From Planctomyces sp. SH-PL62 (lineage in GTDB: Bacteria > Planctomycetota > Planctomycetia > Planctomycetales > Planctomycetaceae), in NCBI GenBank assembly GCA_945893075.1, contig CAMDDX010000024.1, forward strand, positions 1 to 39,044: 39,044 bases of DNA, written 5' to 3'. Position 1 is the stretch's first letter, and each line of letters begins with the position of its first letter. Under the pieces are notes generated by a model. That model had not been told where the DNA came from, searched no databases, and was given only the letters and a program-made list of their open reading frames with translations. The translations under genes and the position numbers were made by a program. Below, in pieces: positions 23,158 through 35,100 of the stretch.

Positions 23158-25602
23158 ATGAAGGTGGGTTGGAATACTCTGTGGACTGCGGTTGTCGTGC
23201 TCTCCACGATCGCGGTCAACTTGTTGGCGGACGAATTGCCCAAGCCACTGGTCGTGCGGCAATGGACCGTCTTGCCGCACGAAGTGCGTTTGTCCGATCA
23301 GCGTTCTCGCGTGCAACTCCTGACGACCGGCGAAGACGCGGACGGCTATCAGCACGATTTGACTCGCGACGTCACCTTTGAATCCTCCGACCCAGCCATT
23401 GCGACCGTGGACAAAGCGGGGGTCGTGCGGCCGAAAACTTCAGGAGCCGCGCGGATTCGCGTGCGCGGCTTCGAGCGTCTCGTGGAGGTTCCCGTCGTCG
23501 TGGATGACTTGGCCAAGACGCCGCCGGTCAGCTTCACCAACGAAGTCATGCCCGTGATCGGCAAGCGCGGCTGTAATTCGGGAGCGTGTCACGGCCACAA
23601 CTCCGGCAAGGGGAGCTTCAAGCTGAGCCTGCGCGGCTACAACCTGTCCGCCGATCACAAGGCGCTCTTGGATTTCGCGGACCTCGCCGATCCCGATCAG
23701 AGCTGGATGTTGCTCAAGCCGACTCTTCAAGAAACGCATCGCGGCGGCAAACGCTTTGACGTCGGGTCCGAGTCCCATCTCATCCTGCGGCAATGGCTCG
23801 CCGAAGGAGCGAAAGCCGATGTCGGCAGCGCGATGCAACTCAAACACATCGAGATTCTGCCCGACAGCCGGCTGATGTCGCGGCCGGGACTGACGCAGCA
23901 GTTGGTCGTGCGCGCTTACTTTGCCGACGGTGCCGTGCGCGACATCACCGATCAAGCGATCTACGAACTCTCGGCCGAGGGAGTCATCGAAGTCAGTCCG
24001 GAAGGATTGGTCACCGGCAAGCGTGAGGGTGAGGCCGCGGTGTTCGTGCGCTTTCTCGGCCAGTTCGCACGGAGCCGGTGCGTCGTGATCCAGCACAAGC
24101 CGGATTTCGTGTGGTCAGAACCGCCGACGAACAACGTCATCGACCAGCACGTGCAGACCAAGCTGCGAATGATCCAAGTCCGTCCATCCGAGTTGTGCAG
24201 CGATGCGGAATTCTTGCGGCGAGTCAGTTTCGATGTCCTCGGCCTGCCACCCACGGTGGACGAGGTGCGATCGTTCCTCGCCGACAGCCAATCGGACAAG
24301 CGGGCGCGCATGATCGACGAACGGCTCGATCGCGACGAGTTCGGCGAAGTCTGGGCCGCACATTGGCTGGAGCTGTCGGGCGTCGATCAAAGCGGCGATT
24401 CAGCCGGCCCCAAAGGAATCTGGACGCTGTCGTTCTGGCTGCGAGACACCATCAATCGAAATCTACCCTACGATCAATTCGTCAAAGCGCTCGTCGCCGC
24501 GAAAGGAAGCTCACTGGAAAATCCCGCCATCACGTATGGCGTGACACGCTTGCCCAAGGTGGAAGTGGTGCCGCAATTGTTTCTCGGCCTGCGCTTGGAG
24601 TGTGCTCAGTGCCACGATCATCCGTTCGATGTCTGGAAACAGTCGGACTACAACGCGCTCCGCGAGTTCTTCACGGCCATCGCCACCAAAGAGGGACCGG
24701 GCGATCCATCGGGCCGCGAGATCCGCGTCTTCGTCCCTCCCGAAAAGTTTTTGCTTGGTGAGCGAGACAAAAAAGTCAGGCTGCGACTTCTCGATGGGCA
24801 GCTTGTGGAGGTGCCGGCGCACCGAGACCGCCGCGAGATCTTGGCCGAGTGGTTGTTTGGCCCCGCCAAGCAATTGACTGCACGGGCCATCGTGAATCGC
24901 GTCTGGGGCAAACTCTTGGGGCGGGGAATCGTCGATCCGGTGGACGACATGCGGTTCAGCAACCCACCCGTCAACGAAGCGTTGCTCCAGACATTGGCCG
25001 AGGACTTCATCGCTCACGGCTATGACTTCAAGCACCTGGTCCGGACGATTCTGAATTCGCGCACCTACCAACTCAGTTCCGTCCCCAACGCGACCAACGA
25101 GCGCGAGCTGATGAACTTCTCGCACGCGCGACTGCGCCGCCTGCCGGCGGAACAACTGCTCGACGCGCTGTCGCGAGTCACCGGCGTTGATGAATCGTTT
25201 CCGGTCGGTCCACCCGGCGGACGAGCGATTCAAATTCCCATGACCTACACCGGCTCACGATTCTTGACCATGTTCGGCCGCCCGCAGCAGCGGATGAGCC
25301 CCTGCGAGTGCATTCGTTCCAGCGAAACGACGCTGCCCCAAGTGCTGCACTTACTCAATGGCGACACCATCGGCCGACGTTTGCATGCCGAAGGGAGCAC
25401 ATTGCAGCGACTGCTGGCGGCGAATCTCAACGACGAACGGCTGGTGGAAGAACTCTATCTGACCGTCCTCAGCCGCCTGCCCACCGCTCGCGAACGCACG
25501 CTGGGACACGACACTTTGAGCGACTCCACCGACCGCAAGGAGGGAGCCGAAGACCTGATGTGGGCACTGCTAACCAGCCAGGAATTCCTGTTCAATCATT
25601 AA
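23158..25602 (+). CDS. DUF1549/DUF1553 domain protein with Big2-like domains and haem-type motifs
   Basis: 814 residues from the ATG at 23158, which follows GAGG at eight bases; the longer frame reads out of the remnant upstream. A signal sequence (LWTAVVVLSTIAVNLLADE) leads to a Big2-like domain (LTRDVTFESSDPAIATVDKA). Next comes a cytochrome-like motif, RGCNSGACHG, with CX4CH spacing (Cys139, Cys144, His145) typical of this planctomycete family. Then a second Big2-like domain (~240-320), DUF1549 (RRVSFDVLGLPPTVDEVRSF, with CAQCH at 482-486) and DUF1553 (LTARAIVNRVWGKLLGRGIV, YDFKHLVRTILNSRTYQLSS, RLRRLPAEQLLDALSRVTG). The domain order and length are complete. Usually a DUF1501 gene follows; none does here. 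Role not established; probably exported and redox- or polysaccharide-linked. Confidence 0.9.
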   Translation: MKVGWNTLWTAVVVLSTIAVNLLADELPKPLVVRQWTVLPHEVRLSDQRSRVQLLTTGEDADGYQHDLTRDVTFESSDPAIATVDKAGVVRPKTSGAARIRVRGFERLVEVPVVVDDLAKTPPVSFTNEVMPVIGKRGCNSGACHGHNSGKGSFKLSLRGYNLSADHKALLDFADLADPDQSWMLLKPTLQETHRGGKRFDVGSESHLILRQWLAEGAKADVGSAMQLKHIEILPDSRLMSRPGLTQQLVVRAYFADGAVRDITDQAIYELSAEGVIEVSPEGLVTGKREGEAAVFVRFLGQFARSRCVVIQHKPDFVWSEPPTNNVIDQHVQTKLRMIQVRPSELCSDAEFLRRVSFDVLGLPPTVDEVRSFLADSQSDKRARMIDERLDRDEFGEVWAAHWLELSGVDQSGDSAGPKGIWTLSFWLRDTINRNLPYDQFVKALVAAKGSSLENPAITYGVTRLPKVEVVPQLFLGLRLECAQCHDHPFDVWKQSDYNALREFFTAIATKEGPGDPSGREIRVFVPPEKFLLGERDKKVRLRLLDGQLVEVPAHRDRREILAEWLFGPAKQLTARAIVNRVWGKLLGRGIVDPVDDMRFSNPPVNEALLQTLAEDFIAHGYDFKHLVRTILNSRTYQLSSVPNATNERELMNFSHARLRRLPAEQLLDALSRVTGVDESFPVGPPGGRAIQIPMTYTGSRFLTMFGRPQQRMSPCECIRSSETTLPQVLHLLNGDTIGRRLHAEGSTLQRLLAANLNDERLVEELYLTVLSRLPTARERTLGHDTLSDSTDRKEGAEDLMWALLTSQEFLFNH

Positions 25603-25649
25603 ATGAACCCGCACTGAAGATTCTTGTAGCTACGCTCAATGCGGGTTCA
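25603..25649 (+). terminator. Possible terminator hairpin after DUF1549/DUF1553 gene
   Basis: TGAACCCGCA at 25604-25613 is the exact reverse complement of 25640-25649, one base after the stop codon. The 26-base loop contains GTAGCTAC, itself a palindrome. No clear T-run follows, so it is weak as an intrinsic terminator. Confidence 0.4.
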
Positions 25650-25659
25650 CTTCGTTGGC

Positions 25660-25779
25660 TCAATAAAAGTTGAAGCCCGGCATATTCTGTCGCCAGTAGA
25701 CCAGCCACGCTCCCATGCAGTCGGGAGCCAAGTCGCGATAGTTGCGGAACGCGGCGTTGGGAACCCAACGGTGGTCACA
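25660..25779 (-). pseudogene. Coding-like remnant, C-terminal fragment of unidentified protein
   Basis: Read in the frame just after the TGA of the small antitoxin ORF, the DNA gives CDHRWVPNAAFRNYRDLAPD, then CMGAWLVYWRQNMPGFNFY, then TGA. The aromatic-rich, stop-free composition looks like real protein and not random sequence. It resembles the end of some planctomycete secreted protein, but I cannot name the family. It has no start of its own. Confidence 0.4.
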
Positions 25780-26040
25780 TCACGACGCTTGTTTCGGAGC
25801 AGCGGATTCGACGATCTCATCGAAAAGCAAATCCGGCTCGTAGGGCTGCCGAGCGGCTGGTTGACTCAACGACGGTGGCGCTGTTGAAGAGCAAACGCGA
25901 GGGGGCAAACTCACCGTCTTGCGCCCAGATCGCGTTTGGGAGTCATGCAGGTCCGCCAGCATTGCGCTGATGTCGCCGTGATGATGCTCGGAGAAGGCAT
26001 CGCGGATTTGTCGGATTTCGCTCAGGATGGGATCGTTCAT
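25780..26040 (-). CDS. Small partner of PIN toxin (putative antitoxin)
   Basis: 86 residues. The N-terminus MNDPILSEIRQIRDAFSEHH, GDISAMLADLHDSQ matches the small proteins that follow IETTIPSYL-type PIN genes (MxDPIxxEIRxIRD). The C-terminal half is Ser/Pro-rich and less regular. Its ATG overlaps the stop of the PIN gene (ATGA), so it is made by coupled translation. Toxin-first order is unusual compared with classical VapBC but normal for this subgroup. It probably blocks the nuclease. Confidence 0.68.
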   Translation of the reverse strand: MNDPILSEIRQIRDAFSEHHHGDISAMLADLHDSQTRSGRKTVSLPPRVCSSTAPPSLSQPAARQPYEPDLLFDEIVESAAPKQAS

Positions 26041-26516
26041 GATTCACCTCGGAGAAGTTCTTGAGGCGTGCAAATGACCGGACACCGCAAGCCAAAGGAC
26101 TGACAGACATCGGCTATTCTGCCTCGCAGTGCGGCGTTGGCAATGTGACTGCAGTTCCAAGTCAAAAGATAGTCCATGCCGTTCGTGGCTGAGATGGCAA
26201 TGTGCAAGGCGTCTGAAGCGGCCTTCGCTGGCAAGGAAACTGCGGACACCAGCGTTCGAGCCAAACTGTCCGCCAACGGACTTCCCTCTAGCAGAGGGAT
26301 ACCTTGCAGTACCGCCAGCCTCCGAACAGCGGCGTCCGCATCGCCAGCACTCGCTTCACGAATCACCAACTCCGAACAGTAAAGCTCAAAGTCTTCTCGA
26401 CGCGACTCCCACCATTCGCGCGTGACCTGTTGGTTGGCCGCCATCACCAGTTGAGGACTTTGCCAGGCCGTGAGGTAACTCGGAATCGTGGTCTCGATGT
26501 AAACGCGCGGCTTCAT
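26037..26516 (-). CDS. PIN-domain toxin (IETTIPSYL subgroup)
   Basis: 159 residues from the ATG at 26516. MKPRVYIETTIPSYLTAW opens the family, with Glu8 in place of the usual first Asp. SELVIREASAGD gives a second acidic site, AKAASDALHIAISA the third, and YLLTWNCSHIANA the C-terminal motif of this PIN subgroup. These proteins are single-strand RNases of toxin-antitoxin modules. Its stop overlaps the start of the small downstream gene. The acidic residues are all present, so it appears intact. Its 3' end is cut off from other genes by a remnant. Confidence 0.85.
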   Translation of the reverse strand: MKPRVYIETTIPSYLTAWQSPQLVMAANQQVTREWWESRREDFELYCSELVIREASAGDADAAVRRLAVLQGIPLLEGSPLADSLARTLVSAVSLPAKAASDALHIAISATNGMDYLLTWNCSHIANAALRGRIADVCQSFGLRCPVICTPQELLRGES

Positions 26517-26540
26517 GATTTGACCCGCCTTTTGCAATCC

Positions 26541-29294
<2,754 letters not shown>

Positions 29295-29310
29295 TGATCT
29301 GAGTCCTTAG

Positions 29311-29368
29311 GTAGCAACAGGCGGCTCGCCTGTCATCAAGTAAAGGGCAGGCGAGCCGCCTGCCGCTA
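29311..29368. repeat. Nested inverted repeat between acnA and the first DUF1559-fusion gene
   Basis: CAGGCGGCTCGCCTG at 29318-29332 is the exact reverse complement of 29348-29362, and the 15-mer is itself nearly palindromic, so each arm can fold alone and both arms can pair together. GTAGC at 29311 and GCTAC at the right end add to the outer stem. It looks like a dispersed palindromic repeat. It falls just upstream of the acnA start on the minus strand and 170 bp before the divergent gene. Confidence 0.7.
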
Positions 29369-29534
29369 CGTCACAAGCGGCGGATTGTAGTCCCGGCCAA
29401 CCGACCCGCAAGAAACGGCAACGATGTGCGAATCTCGGCCGTCAACACGCTCGGCCCCTGTCGCTTGACCGCATCGGCGGAGTTGTTGCAATGCTCCGAT
29501 CCTCTCCCGTCTCTTTCACCTCAGGAGGCATCTC

Positions 29535-31988
29535 ATGTTTCGCACTTGGATCCCAGGTTGTGTGCTGGCGTTGGCGTCGCTGATCGCGGTGACGAGTGCT
29601 ACGCCGGTGATGGCTCAATCATCGTCCGGCAAGCTGGCTTTGGAGCGGCTGGCCACCGAGGACGCGCTGGTCTTTCTGGCGTGGAACGGCTGGCAGACGC
29701 CCGATCCGAAGAGCACCAATCGCGTGGACAAGCTGATGTCCGAGCCGTCGCTGCGTGAGTTCGTCGAGCAACTCGGCGACGAAGTCATGAAGCTCGTGGA
29801 GAAGGCCGCCGCCGGGCAACCGGAGGGACAGTTGCTCGTTGAGACCATGCCCGTGCTGCTCAAGTCGTTGGCGACAAAACCGGGTGCGTTTACTTGGTCA
29901 AAGCTCGATGTCACGTTGCCGCAGCCGATCCCGGAGATGTCCGTCGTGATCGACACCGGCAGCGATGCGGCGAAAGTCCAGGAAGCGATCGCCAAGCTCA
30001 AAGAATTAGGAGCCAAGCAAGGGGGCAAATTTATCGACGAGACGATTGATGGCGTGAAGTTCACGCGACCGCAGGACGAGCAAGTCATCGTGCGGTTTGG
30101 CTTCAAGGGCTCGTTCTTCGTGGTGACGCTGGGTGAAGCGACGACGAAAGCGACGCTGGCTCGATTGGCTTCGTCGGCCAAGCCGGCGGCCTGGCTGACG
30201 CAAGTCTCGAAGGAACTCTCGGTCCCGCGTCCGGCCGTGCTGCTGCACGTCAATGCGACGGGAATCCTCAAGACGTTTGAGCCGCTCATCACCGACCCGC
30301 AGGTCGCGACGGTGATTGAGGCGCTCGGCTTGAGGCAGCTCAAGTACATCTCCGTCATGTCGGGATTGGATGCCGAGGCGGGAGTCTCCAAGGCCATCTT
30401 GGTCACCGAGGGTGCGCCGCAAGGTCTGTTCGCGCTCACCCCCGACAAGCCGTTGACGATGGATTCGCTGAAGCGAATTCCGGCCAATGCATCGAGTGCT
30501 TCGGTGATGCGGTTTGATCTCGCACATGTGATGGAACAGGCGCTGATCTTCGCGGACAAAGTGCAGCCCGGCTCGCGCGATCAGGCCGAAGCGGCGCTGA
30601 CGCAGTTTGAGCAGCAAGCCGGGTTCGCGCTCAAGACCGATCTGCTGGGGGCGCTCGGCGACGAATGGAGCTACTACACCTCCGGCAGCGAAGCGGGAGC
30701 GTTGATGGTGCCCGGGATCGTCATCACCGCCAGCGTGCGCGATCACGAGAAGCTTTCCAAGACGCTCAACATCGGCACGACGGTGCTCAAGACCGTGTTG
30801 GCTCAGTTTGGCCCGCAGTCTCCGGTGGCTCTGCACGAGTTCACTTCGCGCGGCGAAACCGGGCACCGCATCACGATCAACAACCTGCCGATCCCGGTTG
30901 CTCCGACCTGGGTGCTGACCAAGGATCAACTCATCATTGGCCTCACGCCGCAACTGGTCACCAGCCATCTGGGGGCGAGCAAGAGCGGCAAGTCACTGGC
31001 CGACCATGAAGCGATTCAGGCCGCGTTCAAACGGACGCCGAAACCAAGCTCGGTCAGCTTTGCCGATCCGAAGCCCGGTTTGCAGGGTCTCTACACGCTG
31101 GTCAACACGTTCTCGCCGCTGCTGCTGGGTCAGTTGGCTCAGCAAGGGATGGAATTCAACCTGCCGCCGCTGCCGCCGTTGTCGGATTTGGAACAGCACC
31201 TCACGCCGTCCGTCACGATGACCAGTCGCACTCCCAACGGCTGGTTCATGGAGAGCCATTATGTGGTTTCCACCGGCAACGTCGGTGCGGCGGCACCGGC
31301 CGTGATCGCCGTCGGAGTCGCTTTACTGTTGCCCGCTGTGCAACAAGCCCGCGCTGCGGCTCGACGATCGCAGGACAAGAACAATCTCAAGCAGATTGGT
31401 TTGGCGATGCACAACTTTCACGACACTTACAATTCCTTCCCGGCAGCAGCCAGCGTTGATGCCAAAGGAAAAAAACTACTCAGTTGGCGCGTCCACATTC
31501 TGCCGTTCGTAGAGGCTTCTGCTTTGTACGAGCAGTTCCATTTCGACGAACCGTGGGACAGCGAACACAACAAGACGCTAATCGAGAAGATGCCCGCGGC
31601 CTATGCCTCTCCGCACGACCCGGAGTTGGCCGCCAAGGGGAAGACGCGCTACGTCGGCGCGCGAGGCAAAGGGACGATGTTCGACGGGGAGGGCAAGACC
31701 GAGGGAAAAGTCCCGAAAGGTGTGCGAGTTCGTGACTTCCTCGACGGAACCAGCAACTCGATCATGATCCTCGAAACCACACCGGACGCGGCCGTCATCT
31801 GGACCAAGCCGGACGATCTGGTCATCGACTTCAAGAACCCGCTGAAGTCGTTGTCGGGTTCCGGACTGCATGGCTTCCACGCCCTGCTCGGCGACGGCAC
31901 CGTGCGATTCATCAACGACAACATCAACGTCGACGTGATGAAAGCGCTGCTCACGATCAACGGCGGCGAAACGGTGAGTGATTTCTGA
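29535..31988 (+). CDS. Secreted DUF1559-fusion protein, paralogue 1 (single DUF1559)
   Basis: 817 residues. AGGAGG lies about seven bases before the ATG. A signal sequence ends near PVMAQS. Residues ~30-585 form a conserved module that I do not recognise from a named family ([76 protein letters not shown]); it recalls DUF3352-like exported proteins. At ~590-610 comes [20 protein letters not shown], then [20 protein letters not shown], the start of a DUF1559 (SBP_bac_10) domain that runs to the conserved end GGETVSDF. In free DUF1559 proteins that helix is the N-terminal pilin-like segment; here it is internal. It is the first of three tandem paralogues. Function unknown; probably periplasmic or surface. 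Confidence 0.86.
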   Translation: MFRTWIPGCVLALASLIAVTSATPVMAQSSSGKLALERLATEDALVFLAWNGWQTPDPKSTNRVDKLMSEPSLREFVEQLGDEVMKLVEKAAAGQPEGQLLVETMPVLLKSLATKPGAFTWSKLDVTLPQPIPEMSVVIDTGSDAAKVQEAIAKLKELGAKQGGKFIDETIDGVKFTRPQDEQVIVRFGFKGSFFVVTLGEATTKATLARLASSAKPAAWLTQVSKELSVPRPAVLLHVNATGILKTFEPLITDPQVATVIEALGLRQLKYISVMSGLDAEAGVSKAILVTEGAPQGLFALTPDKPLTMDSLKRIPANASSASVMRFDLAHVMEQALIFADKVQPGSRDQAEAALTQFEQQAGFALKTDLLGALGDEWSYYTSGSEAGALMVPGIVITASVRDHEKLSKTLNIGTTVLKTVLAQFGPQSPVALHEFTSRGETGHRITINNLPIPVAPTWVLTKDQLIIGLTPQLVTSHLGASKSGKSLADHEAIQAAFKRTPKPSSVSFADPKPGLQGLYTLVNTFSPLLLGQLAQQGMEFNLPPLPPLSDLEQHLTPSVTMTSRTPNGWFMESHYVVSTGNVGAAAPAVIAVGVALLLPAVQQARAAARRSQDKNNLKQIGLAMHNFHDTYNSFPAAASVDAKGKKLLSWRVHILPFVEASALYEQFHFDEPWDSEHNKTLIEKMPAAYASPHDPELAAKGKTRYVGARGKGTMFDGEGKTEGKVPKGVRVRDFLDGTSNSIMILETTPDAAVIWTKPDDLVIDFKNPLKSLSGSGLHGFHALLGDGTVRFINDNINVDVMKALLTINGGETVSDF

Positions 31989-31996
31989 GTCTGGCC

Positions 31997-32160
31997 CTGG
32001 AGTGCGGTGGTTCGACACCGCCCTCCATTCAATTGCAATGGCGACTCTCAAGTTTCACAAACCGTCGTTACGCCACCCGGCTGAGCCATTCCCGATTTGT
32101 TGGCGATCAACGTCTCTATTCCAATTGAATGGAGGGCTGCGTCGAGCCGCAGCACTCCAG
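31997..32160. repeat. Nested inverted repeat with covarying inner hairpins
   Basis: Arms of 39 bases at 31997-32035 and 32122-32160 are reverse complements over the outer nine (CTGGAGTGC) and inner fifteen (CCCTCCATTCAATTG) bases. The central ~15 bases differ between arms, yet each arm can still form its own hairpin: GCGGTG with CACCGC on the left, GCTGCG with CGCAGC on the right. Paired changes keep both stems. It fills most of the 206-bp gap between paralogues 1 and 2. Confidence 0.78.
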
Positions 32161-32194
32161 GGACTAAGTCATTCTCTTTGCGGAGGCGGCCATC

Positions 32195-35100
32195 ATGGTG
32201 ACTCGTGGATTGCGCTGGTGCGTGTGCCTGTTGTCGCTCGCCTTCGTCTGGAGCGTTCCACCGGCACAGGCTCAATCGCCGAGCAAGTTATCGCTCGCCC
32301 ATCTCGCCCCTGAAGAGTGCGTCTTCTTCGCGACATGGAACGGCCCCACCGTTGCCGACTCGAAAAGCAACAACCGCACGCAGCGGCTTTTCGCTGAGGA
32401 GTCGGTGCAGGATTTCTTCAAGCAATTGGGGGCCGAAGCAGATCGAGTCTCCGATCGACTGTTCGTGCAGGGGCAAGCCACACCCATTGGGGGGAAGTTC
32501 ATGCCGCTGTTGGTAAAGACGGCGTTGAATCATCCCGGCGCGATTTTTGTCAGCCGCTTCACTCCGGCCGATCCTCCTGAACTTGAAGCGGCGATCGTGC
32601 TGGATGCCGAGGCAGATGGCCCACAAGCGATTGAAGCCCTTCAGAAGCTCATTGCGATGATGCCCAAGGATGGCCCGAACGCACTGGTCGAAGAACAAAT
32701 TGGTGACGCGACCTTCTTTCGCCCGAAGGAGCGCCTTCCGCGCTCGCCAGATTTTCTAGCGGGATTTCGTGGCTCGCAGATCATCATCGCCTTTGGCAAC
32801 AAGACGGCACAAACGGTGGTGGCTCAATTGACCAAGCCGGGCAAACCGCCCGCTTGGCTGACGGCACTGACAACCGAGTTGGCCGTCGAGAAGCCGGCGA
32901 TGCTGGTGCATCTCAACGTGCAAGCCATCTTGACGGTGTTGCAACCCGTCATCACTGACCCGTCTGCGACTCAAATCCTCAATGCGCTGGGGGTCAGCAA
33001 GCTCAAACATTGGTCGAGCCTTTCTGGACTCGACAAGGTCGGCCGTCAATTCAATTCCGTCATCGTCGCCGATGGCGCGCCGACGGGTTTGTTTGATCTT
33101 CTTCCTGAAAAGCCGCTGACGATCGAGGCGTTTCGGAATGTTCCAGCCAACGCCGCCAGTGCCGCAGTGGTCCGGTTGGACTTGGCGTTGCTATTCGACA
33201 AGTTCCTCAAGGGGATCGAGCAAGTCGATCCGAATGTTCGCCAGCAACTCGAAGCGCAGTTGGCTGCGTTGGAACCGCAACTCGGATTCTCGCTGAAGAG
33301 CGACCTGCTCGAAGGATTCAGCGACACATGGACGCTCTACATCGCGGGGGGAGATTCGGGGATCGCGTTGATCCCACCGATCGTTCTCACCGTCAGCGTG
33401 AGGAAACCGGAGAACCTCACCAAGGCGTTGGACGTGGTCGTGGCCGCGGCCCGCACGGTGATCACTCAAGCGGGACCGCAGGCACCCTTCTCGATTCACG
33501 AATTCGCGACTCAGGGGGAGAAGGGCTATCGAATTCAATTCAACAACCTGCCGCTGCCGGTCTCTCCAACGTGGATCGTGACCAAAGACCAATTCGTGCT
33601 GAGCTTGTCTCCTCAGATGGTCAGTTCGCATCTCGTCGCGACTAAAAAGAATTCGCTGGCGGACAACGATTCCTTGAAGGCCGCGTTTCAATGGCAACCG
33701 AAACCATCGTTTGTCAGTTACTCGGACCCGAAGGCTGGGCTGAAGACGATTTTTCAATTGATCAACACCTACACGCCGTTCTTGACTGGCCAGTTGGCTC
33801 AGGAAGGCATCGCCATCAATCCACCGCCGCTGCCACCGTTGTCCGACTTGGACGAGCATCTGGTTCCGTCGGTGGTGACGATCGGCCGCACGCCGAACGG
33901 CTGGCGCACCGAAGGGCACGGAGTCATCCCCAGCAGCATGGAATTTGGCCCGGCTGTTGTGGTGCTCGGCGCGACGATGGGACTGCGAGCCGTTCGAGTC
34001 ACTGGCGTCGCCGTTGGCATCGCCGCGAACGGCGAAGAGCAGAAGAACAACCTCAAGCAGATCGCGCTCGCGTTTCACAATTACGCCGACACGCACAAAA
34101 CGTTTCCGCCAGCCGCGAGCACCGATAAAGACGAAAAGGCTCTGTTGAGTTGGCGAGTTCATCTTCTGCCGCACCTCGGCCAAGCGCCGCTCTACAAGCA
34201 GTTCCACCTCGACGAACCGTGGGACAGCGAGCACAACAAAACATTGATTGAGCAAATCCCTCCGGTGTTCGTGTCTCCCGCGCACCGCGATTTGGCCAAG
34301 GAAGGCAAGACCGTTTACCTCGTCCCGACCGGCAAGGGCACGATGTTCGACGGAAAAGAGGGCCGCACATTTCGCGAAATTCGCGACGGCGAATCGAACA
34401 CGCTGCTGGCCGTGGAAGCTCACCGTGACGCGGCGGTGATCTGGACCAAGCCGGCGGATCTGGAGGTCGATTTCAAGAACCCGTGGAAGAATTTGAAGTC
34501 CGCATTCGCCAACGGATTTCACGCCGCACTGTGCGACGGCTCCGTGAGGCAGTTCCAGAATGACCTGAGTGCCGACGTACTCGCGGCGCTCTTCACTCGC
34601 GCTGGCGGCGAACGCATCAGTAATGATCTCACCACGGTCAATGTGGCGCGAGCAGTTCCTGCTCCCGCTCAACCGGCCAACGCGGTCACGAAGACCGGTC
34701 GCATGTTCGACGGACACGCGGGGACGATCTGGACCGTTGCGATCTCGCCCGATGGCAAGACGGTCGCGAGTGCCGGCGATGATAAAGAGATTCGTCTGTG
34801 GAATCTCGCCGATGGCAAAACTTCGCGAGTGCTGGCCGGACATACGGCGCTCGTTCGCAGCATGCTCTGGTCCGCCGACGGGAAGTCGCTCTTCAGCGGC
34901 AGCTTCGATAAGACGATTCGGCAGTGGGACACGCAGACGGGTGAAGTGACCTCGACACTCACCTCCGAGTTCGGCGTCTTCTACATCTCGCTCAGCAAGG
35001 ACGAGAAACTTCTCGCCTCTGGGAGTGCTGATGATCGACCGCGTGTTTGGAATCTCAAAGAGCAGCGTCTGGTCTTAGAACCGGAAGGCCACACCGCGAC

